Positions 51,199 to 59,069 of a stretch of 64,000 bases of DNA are shown in pieces. Under the pieces are notes generated by a model that worked only from the letters and a program-made list of their open reading frames with translations, had not been told where the DNA came from and made no database searches. Made by a program: the position numbers and the translations under genes. Origin of the DNA: Burkholderiales bacterium (lineage in GTDB: Bacteria; Pseudomonadota; Gammaproteobacteria; Burkholderiales; Burkholderiaceae_C); the NCBI GenBank assembly GCA_947464185.1, contig CANHVY010000006.1, positions 37,033 through 101,032 of the forward strand, read 5' to 3'. Positions within the stretch are counted from its first letter, which is position 1; each line of letters starts with the position of its first letter.

Positions 51199-54024
51199 TT
51201 GAGCGTGAAGAAATCCTGGAACACCGTCGTCGCCGCGCTGGGCCGGCTGTGGCCTCAGTCGCTGACGAACCGGGTCTTTGCGCTCTACGCGGTCACACTG
51301 GTCACGTTCCTCGGCGTCGGGCTCATGGTGTTCCTGAGCCATCAGGTCCGGCAGCAGATCGAGGAGACGCAGCGGGCCTCGGTGATGCTGGTGGAGGTCG
51401 TCGCACAGGCGGTGCAGGACAGCGTCGTCATCGGCGACTACGACACCGTGCGCAAGACGCTGGACCGCGCCGTGCAGGGATCGGTCTTCCGCTCCAGCCA
51501 GTTCATCGACACCAAAGGCGGCCGCATCCGCATCGACAGCCGGACCCCGCTGCGCGGCCAACCCCCTGGCTGGCTGGTGCAGTGGGCCGAGCGAGAGTTG
51601 TACGACGTGAACCGCAACATCACGGTCGGCGGGCGCGACTACGGCGTGCTGCGCCTGACCTTCGACGCCCACACGGTGGCCCACGACTTGTGGAACCTGG
51701 CGATCCTGCTGGTCGGCGCCGGGCTGGCCAGCCTGGTGCTGGGGCTGGTGGCCATCCACTTCCTGCTGCGCCGTTGGCTGGGCGGGCTGGAGCGTCTGTT
51801 GAGACTGGACAAGGCCCTGGCCGCGGGCCGGGTGGATGTCTCGCAGATCGACACCCAGGGCGCCCCCACCGAGGTCACGCGCGTGGTCGCCATGTTCCAG
51901 CGCATCGCCGAGCTGATGCGCGAGCGTGAAGTCAGCCGCCGCGCGCTGGACAACCAGAAGTTCGCGCTCGATCAGCACGCCATCGTCAGCATCACCGACC
52001 TGGCCGGCAGCATCACCTACGCCAACGACCGCTTCTGCGACATCACCGGCTTCACGCGCGATGAACTGCTGGGGCGCAACCACCGCATCATCAATTCAGG
52101 TCGGCAACCGGCGAGCTTCTTCGAGAACCTGTGGAAGGTGATCGGCGCGGGTCAGGTCTGGCACGGGGAGATCTGCAACCGCAACCGGGCCGGCGAGCTG
52201 TACTGGGTCAGCGCGACCATCGTGCCGCTGCTGGACGAAAAGGGCCGGCCGGAGCAGTACATCGCCATCCGCACCGAGATCACCGAGCGGGTTCGGGCTG
52301 AGCGCGCGCTGGAGGAGATGAACCAGAACCTGGAGAACACGGTCCAGCATCGCACCCAGGCGCTGGAGGAAGCCACCCTGGCGGCCTCCCTGGCGAACCG
52401 GGCCAAGAGCGACTTCTTGTCGAACATGAGCCACGAGATGCGTACCCCGATGAACAGCATCCTGGGCATGTCCTACCTGGCGCTGCGCGCCTCGCCCTCG
52501 CCGAAGGTGCGGGACTACCTGCGCAGCATCCACGACTCCGGCAAGTACCTGCTGGAGCTGATCAGCGGCATCCTGGACTTCTCCAAGATCGAGTCCGGCA
52601 AGCTGGAGGTGGAAAACGTCGACCTGCTGCTGCCCGCCATCTACGCCGACGTGGTGAGGCTGATGGAGGAACCTGCCCTGGAAAAGGGGCTGGAGTTGCG
52701 GGTGGAACTCGATGAACGCCTGCAGCAGCCCTTCAAGGGCGACCCGCTGCGCATCCGCCAGATCCTGCTGAACTACGCCAGCAACGCCGTGAAGTTCTCC
52801 TCCAAGGGCGTGGTGCGCCTCATCGGCCGGGCGGGTGCGGAAGGGCCGGATGGGGTGGAGGTGGTGTTGCAGGTCGCCGACGAAGGCATCGGCATGACGC
52901 CCGAGCAGGCCGCCCAGTTGTTCCAGCCCTTCCACCAGGCCGATGCCTCCACCACCCGGCAGTTCGGTGGCACAGGCCTGGGCCTGGCCATCTGCCGCGA
53001 ACTCGCCAAGCTCATGGGCGGTCAAGTGGGCGCGGACAGCCAGGCCGGCGCAGGCAGCACCTTCTGGTGCCGGCTGCGGCTGCCGAAGGGGCAAATGCCG
53101 GCGGCCAAGCCCAGGGAATCCGACCTCGGCGCCCTGGACGAGCGCTGGGGGCCGCTGCTGCGGGACGTGCGTGTGCTGGTGGTGGACGACAACGTCGTCA
53201 ACCAGGCCGTCGCCCGTGAATTGCTGCAGGCCACGGGCGCCCGGGTCGAGCTGGCCGGCGATGGCCAGCAGGCGCTGGACCTGTTGCAGACCTTGGAAGT
53301 GGACTGCGTGCTGATGGACATGCAGATGCCGGTGATGGACGGCCTGGAGGCCACGCGCCGACTGCGGGCACAAGAGCGATTGCGCCGCCTGCCCATCATC
53401 GCCATGACGGCGAACGCCAGCACCCAGGACCGGCGCGCCTGCCTGGCCGCCGGCATGAACGACTTTGTCTCCAAGCCCGTGGAGCCCCAGCGACTCCTGG
53501 ACATCGTGGCGCGCTGGGCGGGTCATTCGGCTGCCAAGTCAGGGCCTGCGACTCCAGTTGCCGCGCGCGCTGCCGAACCTGCTGTCGGACAGAACTCCGC
53601 GCCTGCTCCAGGAAATGCTCCCTTCCCCACGCCAACGCCTTCACTCCCTTCCCTGCACCCAGGAGAAGCCGTCCTGGACCTCCAGTTGCTGGGTACCCTC
53701 ACCCGCGGCAGCGCCAGCACCCTGGTGCCCATCGTCAAGGTCTTTGAATCGATGATGGACAAGACCGTGGTCGAGTTGCAGCAGGCCCTGGCGGCGCGCG
53801 ACCCCAAGCGGTTGGGGCAGCTCGGCCACAAGGCCAAGTCCTCGGCCTCGGCGGTGGGGTCCCAGGCCCTTTCCCAGCACTGCCACGCCCTGGAGATGGC
53901 CATGCAAGCTGCGGAGCCCGACTTCACATTGGCAGCAGAGCTGGTGCAGGAGATCGAGCGGCTGAGCCCGCTGGTGGTGCAGGCCTTGCGGACACATCTG
54001 GCGGCGGCAGCGCAGCCCTCCTGA
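51199..54024 (+). CDS. Hybrid sensor histidine kinase (TM-sensor-TM-PAS-HisKA-HATPase-REC-HPt)
   Basis: The listed TTG start (LSVKKSWNTVV; GTG at 51205 is the alternative) gives about 941 aa; the track adds 65 codons lying over the previous gene. In order: TM 'VFALYAVTLVTFLGVGLMVFL', a periplasmic part of roughly 130 residues, TM 'LWNLAILLVGAGLASLVLGLVAIHFLL', a HAMP-like linker, PAS ('VSITDLAGSITYANDRFCDITGFTRDELLGRN'), HisKA 'FLSNMSHEMRTPMNS' (His near 412), HATPase with N, G1 and G2 boxes, a receiver domain (Asp near 707 in 'LMDMQMPVMDG'), a Pro-rich linker and an HPt domain (His near 877 in 'LGHKAKSS'). It is set up for a four-step phosphorelay, but no response regulator gene is adjacent. 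The signal is probably the ligand of the PhnD-like protein just upstream. Confidence 0.93.
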   Translation: MSVKKSWNTVVAALGRLWPQSLTNRVFALYAVTLVTFLGVGLMVFLSHQVRQQIEETQRASVMLVEVVAQAVQDSVVIGDYDTVRKTLDRAVQGSVFRSSQFIDTKGGRIRIDSRTPLRGQPPGWLVQWAERELYDVNRNITVGGRDYGVLRLTFDAHTVAHDLWNLAILLVGAGLASLVLGLVAIHFLLRRWLGGLERLLRLDKALAAGRVDVSQIDTQGAPTEVTRVVAMFQRIAELMREREVSRRALDNQKFALDQHAIVSITDLAGSITYANDRFCDITGFTRDELLGRNHRIINSGRQPASFFENLWKVIGAGQVWHGEICNRNRAGELYWVSATIVPLLDEKGRPEQYIAIRTEITERVRAERALEEMNQNLENTVQHRTQALEEATLAASLANRAKSDFLSNMSHEMRTPMNSILGMSYLALRASPSPKVRDYLRSIHDSGKYLLELISGILDFSKIESGKLEVENVDLLLPAIYADVVRLMEEPALEKGLELRVELDERLQQPFKGDPLRIRQILLNYASNAVKFSSKGVVRLIGRAGAEGPDGVEVVLQVADEGIGMTPEQAAQLFQPFHQADASTTRQFGGTGLGLAICRELAKLMGGQVGADSQAGAGSTFWCRLRLPKGQMPAAKPRESDLGALDERWGPLLRDVRVLVVDDNVVNQAVARELLQATGARVELAGDGQQALDLLQTLEVDCVLMDMQMPVMDGLEATRRLRAQERLRRLPIIAMTANASTQDRRACLAAGMNDFVSKPVEPQRLLDIVARWAGHSAAKSGPATPVAARAAEPAVGQNSAPAPGNAPFPTPTPSLPSLHPGEAVLDLQLLGTLTRGSASTLVPIVKVFESMMDKTVVELQQALAARDPKRLGQLGHKAKSSASAVGSQALSQHCHALEMAMQAAEPDFTLAAELVQEIERLSPLVVQALRTHLAAAAQPS

Positions 54025-54142
54025 TGCGCGAAGCCCGTCAAGAGCGCGACTTCAGGACACGGCGTCGCACCCGTAGCCCCACCGGAAGACGCCCCGCGCG
54101 AAAGCGCCCCAGTGCATAAAGGTTCAGGCGGACATCGGTGGA

Positions 54143-54166
54143 CTGGCCCAGGGCGGCCTGGGCCAG
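54143..54166. repeat. 10-bp perfect inverted repeat, 4-nt loop
   Basis: CTGGCCCAGG-GCGG-CCTGGGCCAG can form a strong hairpin in the 227-bp gap between the sensor kinase and the P-type ATPase. There is no following T-run, so it may be a Rho-assisted pause or mRNA-stabilising hairpin rather than a classical terminator. Confidence 0.5.
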
Positions 54167-54251
54167 CACCCGGACCGACCGTGGTCAGACAGCGCTTGGC
54201 TTGATCCCGGACAGGGCGGGCGGCCCTCGGGAGCGGGAGGATCGGGCCACG

Positions 54252-56972
54252 ATGCTCCCGTCCCCCCACACAGGCCTGAGCCAGGCCGAGGCTGCACGAC
54301 GCCTGAAGGCCGAGGGCCCGAACGAGCTGCCACGAGGCCGTCGGCGCACGCTGTGGCGCATCGTGCTGGAAGCCACGCGCGACCCGATGTCGCAGTTCCT
54401 GATAGCCGGCGTGACGATCTACCTGCTGCTGGGCGACGTGCACGAGGCGCTGCTGCTGGGTCTGTTCGTGCTCATGACCATCGGGCTGTCAGTGGTGCAG
54501 CAGCAGCGCACCGAACGCGTGCTGGAAGCCCTGCGGGACCTGGCCAGCCCCCGGGCCCTGGTGCTGCGCGGCGGCGAGCGCCTGCGCATTCCCGGCCGCG
54601 AGGTGGTGCGCAGCGATCTGCTGCTGATCGGCGAGGGCGACCGCGTGGCCGCGGACGGCGTTCTGCTGTCGGCCCACGCCCTGGAGACTGACGAGTCGCT
54701 GCTGACGGGCGAGTCCGTACCGGTGCGCAAGACAGCGAAGCAAGAAGGTGCCGTTGAACCGGCCAGCCCGGGGACGGCACCGGAGGAAGCATCCGCCCCC
54801 GCCAGCGCCCAGCCCGGCGGTGACGGACAACCCTTTGTCTGGGCCGGCTCGGTGGTGGTCAAGGGCCAGGGCATCGCACAGGTCACTGCCACTGGGGCGG
54901 CCAGCGCCATGGGGCGCATCGGGCAAGCGCTGGGCAGCATCGAGACCCCGGACACCCCGCTGACTTTGCAGACGCGCCGGCTGGTGCGCCTGGCCGCCAT
55001 GGCCGGCGCGGCAGCCAGCCTGCTGTTCATCCTGGGCTTCGGGCTCACAAGAGGGGACTGGCTGGCCGCGCTGCTGGGCGGGGTGACGCTGGCCATGTCG
55101 CTGCTGCCCGAAGAGTTTTCGCTGATCCTGACGGTGTTCATGGCCATGGGCGCGTGGCGCCTGTCGCACGAACGCGTGCTGGCGCGGCGGCCCGCCGCCA
55201 TCGAGGCGCTGGGCGCGGCCACGGTGCTGTGCACGGACAAGACCGGCACGCTGACCTGGAACCGCATGGCGGTGACCGACCTGGCGGTGATGGGCCTGCC
55301 GGTGGCGAACCTGGAGAACCCGGCGGCTGCGGATGCCGCCGCTGCAGACCCGCCGGCCCTGCGGGTGTGGACAGCCGGCGGCGCCGGGCCGACCGCGCCG
55401 CTGCCCGAAGCTTTTCATGCCCTGCTCGAAGCCGCGGTACTGGCCAGCCAGCCCGAACCTTTCGACCCCATGGAGCGCGCCTTCCACGCCCTGGGCCAGG
55501 AACACCTGGGCCCGGCCCATGGCCATGACGGCTGGGAACTGGTGCATGCCTGGGGCCTGACGCCTGAACTGCTGGCCATGTCGCATGTGTGGCAGGCACC
55601 CGGGCAGGAATCACCCACCATCGCGGCCAAGGGCGCGCCCGAGGCGATGGCGCTGCTGTGTCGCCTGAGCGAGGCGCAGGCCGCCGTCTGGCAGGAGGCG
55701 GCCCGGCAGTTCACCTCCAGCGGCAAGCGCGTGCTGGCCGTGGCACGGGCCGTGGTCACCGCACAGAACGCACAGACCACACAAACCGCCCAGAACGGCC
55801 GGACCGCCCATACCGCCCATACCGCCCATAGCGCCAACCCCGGCGCGCCCTGGCCCGCCACGCCCCACGGCTTCGAGTTCCAGCCCCTGGGCCTGGTCGC
55901 CCTGGCCGACCCGCTGCGCCCCGAGGTGCCTGCCGCCGTGGCCGAGTGCCGGCGGGCCGGGGTGCGCGTGGCCATGGTCACCGGCGACCACCCCGGCACC
56001 GCCCTGGCCATCGCCACCCAGGCTGGCATCGACACCACGGGCGGCGTGCTCACCGGCGCCGACATCGAGGCGATGGACGAGGCTGCGCTGCGCGAGCGGG
56101 CGCTGCGCACCAGCGTCTTCGCCCGCGTGATGCCGCAGCAAAAACTCAAGCTGGTGCAGGCCCTGAAAGCCGGTGGCGAGGTGGTGGCCATGACGGGCGA
56201 CGGCGTGAACGACGCCCCGGCGCTGAAGGCCGCGCACATCGGCATTGCCATGGGCCGGCGCGGCACCGACGTGGCGCGTGAGGCCGCCAGCCTGGTGCTG
56301 ATGGAAGACGACTTCGGCGCCATCGTCAAGGGCCTGCGCATGGGCCGGCGCATCCTGGACAACGTGCGCAAGGGCATGGTGTTCGTGCTGGCGGTGCACG
56401 TGCCCATCGCGGGCCTGGCACTGCTGCCCCTGCTGCTGGGCTGGCCTCCGCTGTTCACGCCCGTCCACATCGCCTTCCTGGAACTGGTGATCGACCCGGT
56501 GTGCGCCATCGTCTTCGAGGCCGAGGGCGACGAGGACGACGTGATGGCCCGCCCACCGCGAGACCCGGCCGCCGCCATCGTCTCGGCGGACCTGGTGCGC
56601 CTGGGCCTGTGGCAGGGCGGCGCGGTACTGGCCGTGCTGGCGGCGCTGTACGTGGCCGTGACCTGGGCCGGCAGCGGTGTCGAAGAGGTGCGCGCCGCGG
56701 TGTTCGCCGCCCTGGTGGGCAGCCTCGCGGCCCTGGTGCTGGCCAACCGCAGCTTCAGCGTGGCCTTGGGTGTCTCCCTGAGGCACCCGAATCCGGCGCT
56801 CTGGACTGTCATGCTGGTCAGCGCGGTGCTGCTGGGCCTGGCGATGGCGGTGCCTGCGCTGCGCTCGGTGTTCGGGTTTTCCGAGCCTTCGGCCCTCATC
56901 TTGAGCCTGGCAGGACTCACCAGCGTGGCCCTGCTGCCCTTGCTGGGGCGCATCGCCCGGCGGCGGGGTTGA
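54252..56972 (+). CDS. P-type cation-transporting ATPase (type II, calcium-pump-like)
   Basis: The ATG at 54252 (MLPSPHTGLSQAEAARRLKAEGPNELP) opens the cation-ATPase N-terminal domain; the track start is 38 codons earlier. The 906-aa pump has the actuator motif 'DESLLTGESVPV', the TM4 motif 'LAMSLLPEEFSLILTVFMAMGAWRLS', the phosphorylation motif 'VLCTDKTGTLTWNRMAV' (Asp near 329), and 'AMTGDGVNDAPALKAAHIGIAMGRRGTDVAREAASLVLMEDDF'. 'PEEF' replaces the 'PEGLP' of SERCA-like pumps, a variant common in bacterial members, so calcium is only a guess. The nucleotide domain contains a low-complexity Thr-Ala-His stretch encoded by 9-bp repeats. It stands alone. Confidence 0.92.
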   Translation: MLPSPHTGLSQAEAARRLKAEGPNELPRGRRRTLWRIVLEATRDPMSQFLIAGVTIYLLLGDVHEALLLGLFVLMTIGLSVVQQQRTERVLEALRDLASPRALVLRGGERLRIPGREVVRSDLLLIGEGDRVAADGVLLSAHALETDESLLTGESVPVRKTAKQEGAVEPASPGTAPEEASAPASAQPGGDGQPFVWAGSVVVKGQGIAQVTATGAASAMGRIGQALGSIETPDTPLTLQTRRLVRLAAMAGAAASLLFILGFGLTRGDWLAALLGGVTLAMSLLPEEFSLILTVFMAMGAWRLSHERVLARRPAAIEALGAATVLCTDKTGTLTWNRMAVTDLAVMGLPVANLENPAAADAAAADPPALRVWTAGGAGPTAPLPEAFHALLEAAVLASQPEPFDPMERAFHALGQEHLGPAHGHDGWELVHAWGLTPELLAMSHVWQAPGQESPTIAAKGAPEAMALLCRLSEAQAAVWQEAARQFTSSGKRVLAVARAVVTAQNAQTTQTAQNGRTAHTAHTAHSANPGAPWPATPHGFEFQPLGLVALADPLRPEVPAAVAECRRAGVRVAMVTGDHPGTALAIATQAGIDTTGGVLTGADIEAMDEAALRERALRTSVFARVMPQQKLKLVQALKAGGEVVAMTGDGVNDAPALKAAHIGIAMGRRGTDVAREAASLVLMEDDFGAIVKGLRMGRRILDNVRKGMVFVLAVHVPIAGLALLPLLLGWPPLFTPVHIAFLELVIDPVCAIVFEAEGDEDDVMARPPRDPAAAIVSADLVRLGLWQGGAVLAVLAALYVAVTWAGSGVEEVRAAVFAALVGSLAALVLANRSFSVALGVSLRHPNPALWTVMLVSAVLLGLAMAVPALRSVFGFSEPSALILSLAGLTSVALLPLLGRIARRRG
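55803..55829 (+). repeat. In-frame 9-bp tandem repeat (ACCGCCCAT x3) in the P-type ATPase
   Basis: Three perfect copies of ACCGCCCAT encode Thr-Ala-His repeats within a longer degenerate run ('AQNAQTTQTAQNGRTAHTAH'). The unit is a multiple of three, so length changes would not break the frame. It lies in the nucleotide-binding domain, probably in a surface loop. Confidence 0.9.
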
Positions 56973-57014
56973 GGGTCCGTCAGCCGCGGGCGCTGGTGCC
57001 CCGGGTTTCGGGCA

Positions 57015-57920
57015 TCAAGCCAGGCCCAGCATCCCGCGCAGCACGGGGTGGGCGAAGCGGCGCCGCATGGTGACGGCGTAGAAGCGCTCCTGCAGTTGCG
57101 GGATGCTGCAACGCTCCACCAGCACGCCGCTGCGCAGTTCGTCACTCACCACCACAGGCGGCACCAGGGCCAGGGCGCCGGTCTCGCGCGCCAGCAGGCG
57201 CAGCATGGCCATGTCGTCGACCTCGGCCAACAGCACCGGGCGCACGCCAGCCTCCTCCAGCAGCAGGTCGAAGGCGGGGCGCACGGCGCTGTCTGCGCTG
57301 GGCAGGATCAGCGGCTGGCAGTCCAGGTCCTGCGGGAAGCGAAAGGCCGGTGCGGCCGGCCCCTTGCCCCTACCCTTGCGCAGACGTTCCGGCGGGCGCG
57401 AGACCAAGCTGAGCGACTGGGATGCCACGCGGCGACTGACCCACCCGGCCGAGGTGTCGCGTGGCGCAGCCTCATTGGACAGCACCACATCCAGCGTGTG
57501 CGCCGACAACTGCGCCAGCAGCTCGCGAGGCGTTCCCGACACCAGCCGGATCTGCACCTGCTCGTCACGCAGCAGGGGTGACAGCCAGCCGAGCTGGAAG
57601 TTGCGCGACAGCGTGGCCACCGACCCCACCCGCAGCACCGCGCGCTTCAGCGTCGACGTGCCGCGCAGTGCGCCCAGCAGCTCCTGGCCGGCCTGGAAGA
57701 TGGTGTCGGCATGCGCCAGCGCCACGCGGCCGGCCTCGGTCAGCACCAGCTGCCGGTTCCTGCGCTCGAACAGCGCGTGCCCCAGGCGTTCCTCCAGTTG
57801 GCGCAACTGGATCGACAGCGCCGAGGGCGAGACGTGCAGCGCCTCGGCCGCCTTGGTCAGGTGGCGGCGATGGGCTACCACCCAGAAGTAGCGCAGATGA
57901 TGGAAGTTCAACTCGGCCAT
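57015..57920 (-). CDS. LysR-family regulator, NhaR-like
   Basis: A 301-aa protein: 'MAELNFHHLRYFWVVAHRRHLTKAAEALHVSPSALSIQLRQLEERLGHALFERRNRQLVLTEAGRVAL' is the LysR helix-turn-helix of the NhaR type (the 'LNFHHLRYFWVVA' start is characteristic), followed by a periplasmic-binding-like effector domain. E. coli NhaR activates the sodium/proton antiporter gene nhaA in response to sodium. This gene is divergent from an SbtA-type, sodium-dependent bicarbonate transporter homologue with a 150-bp gap, so it probably controls that gene and may sense sodium or a related cue. Confidence 0.92.
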   Translation of the reverse strand: MAELNFHHLRYFWVVAHRRHLTKAAEALHVSPSALSIQLRQLEERLGHALFERRNRQLVLTEAGRVALAHADTIFQAGQELLGALRGTSTLKRAVLRVGSVATLSRNFQLGWLSPLLRDEQVQIRLVSGTPRELLAQLSAHTLDVVLSNEAAPRDTSAGWVSRRVASQSLSLVSRPPERLRKGRGKGPAAPAFRFPQDLDCQPLILPSADSAVRPAFDLLLEEAGVRPVLLAEVDDMAMLRLLARETGALALVPPVVVSDELRSGVLVERCSIPQLQERFYAVTMRRRFAHPVLRGMLGLA

Positions 57921-57965
57921 GTCGGAAGCTTAAATTTTATCAAACCATGAGTTTCGAAAGATGAA

Positions 57966-57995
57966 TTGGACTCCAGTGCACCGGATTCCTACAGT
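57966..57995 (+). promoter_or_regulatory. Candidate sigma-70 promoter for the SbtA-like gene
   Basis: TTGGAC (-35) and TACAGT (-10) separated by 18 bp lie downstream of a palindromic TTTCGAAA (57952-57959) and AT-rich bases in the lysR-sbtA gap. The LysR protein would be well placed to act here. Judged by eye. Confidence 0.4.
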
Positions 57996-58073
57996 GATGC
58001 TCATCGCTCCACCTGGATTTGTGGTGGGTTCCTTCCAGGCGGCCCGACGCCAGCCCCCCTCTGGAGACCTCAC

Positions 58074-59048
58074 ATGCCTGGCATGGACCTTCTGCTGACC
58101 AACCTGCTGCAACCCATCGTGCTGGCTTTTCTGCTGGGCACGCTAGCCGGAGCGGTCAAGAGCGAACTCGAGCTTCCCGAAGCCGTGGTGAAGCTGCTCG
58201 CCATCTACCTGCTGTTCTCGCTGGGCCTGACTGGCGGGCGCGAACTTGCCAAGGCCGACATGGCCGCTCTTTGGCCGCTACTGGCCATTACGCTGCTGAT
58301 GACCTTCGGCATCCCCACCCTAGCCTACATCGTCACGCGGCGCCTGGGCCGCATGGACATCAGCAATGCGGCCGCCATCGCCGCCCACTACGGCTCGGTC
58401 TCGACCGCGACCTTCTTCGCCTCCATGAGCTTTGCCACCGCGATGGGCACGCCTGCGGAAGGCTACATGGCCGCAATGGTGGCGCTGATGGAGTTCGGCG
58501 TCATCTACTCGCTGGTGCTCGCCCGGGTGGCCATGGGCCGCAAGAGTAGCGCGCGCGTCAACGCCAGCGAGTTGTTCATGAGCGTGATCCGGGGCCGAGG
58601 CATCCTGCTGCTCATCGGGGGCATGAGCATCGGCTACATCGCCAGCGACAAGCAGTGGCAGCAGATCTCGCCCTTCTACGAGGGGCTGTTCCGCGGCATG
58701 CTGATGCTCTTCCTGCTGGAAATGGGCATCACCGCCTCCCGCCAGATCAAGGCCTTCCGGCAGGTGGGCGTGTTCATGGCCGGCTTCGGCATGCTCATGC
58801 CCCTGCTGCACGGCATCGTGGGCGTGACGCTGGCGCACGGGGCCGGGCTGTCGGTGGGCGGGGCTTTCGTGTTCGGCGCCATCTGCGCCAGCGCATCGTT
58901 CATCGATGCGCCCGCGGCCTGCCGCGCCTCGCTGCCCGAGGCCAACCCCGGCATCTACCTGACCTCTTCGCTGGGCGTCACGCTGCCCTTCAACCTGCTG
59001 CTGGGGCTGCCGCTGTACTACCAGTACGCGCAGTGGCTCGCACGCTAG
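58074..59048 (+). CDS. SbtA-type sodium-dependent bicarbonate transport family protein (DUF897)
   Basis: The ATG at 58074 (MPGMDLLLTNLLQPIVLAFLLGTLAGAVKSELELPEAVVKLLAIYLLFSLGLTGGREL) is preceded by GGAGA; the track adds 36 codons. The 324-aa membrane protein has about ten hydrophobic segments in two inverted repeats, with 'AAAIAAHYGSVSTATFFASMSF', 'EGYMAAMVALMEFGVIYSLVLAR' and 'SASFIDAPAACRASLPEANPGIYLTSSLGVTLPFNL' matching SbtA. In cyanobacteria SbtA imports bicarbonate with sodium. No sbtB gene is adjacent. Divergent from an NhaR-like regulator, it may supply bicarbonate for carboxylation or for cyanase, or carry another anion. Confidence 0.88.
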   Translation: MPGMDLLLTNLLQPIVLAFLLGTLAGAVKSELELPEAVVKLLAIYLLFSLGLTGGRELAKADMAALWPLLAITLLMTFGIPTLAYIVTRRLGRMDISNAAAIAAHYGSVSTATFFASMSFATAMGTPAEGYMAAMVALMEFGVIYSLVLARVAMGRKSSARVNASELFMSVIRGRGILLLIGGMSIGYIASDKQWQQISPFYEGLFRGMLMLFLLEMGITASRQIKAFRQVGVFMAGFGMLMPLLHGIVGVTLAHGAGLSVGGAFVFGAICASASFIDAPAACRASLPEANPGIYLTSSLGVTLPFNLLLGLPLYYQYAQWLAR

Positions 59049-59069
59049 GCGTCACGCCCAGGTGTGGTG

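Noticed and set aside
55415-57145. 576-aa minus-strand ORF over the P-type ATPase
   Set aside because: Antisense to well-conserved ATPase motifs; Ser/Ala/Arg-rich composition typical of shadows.
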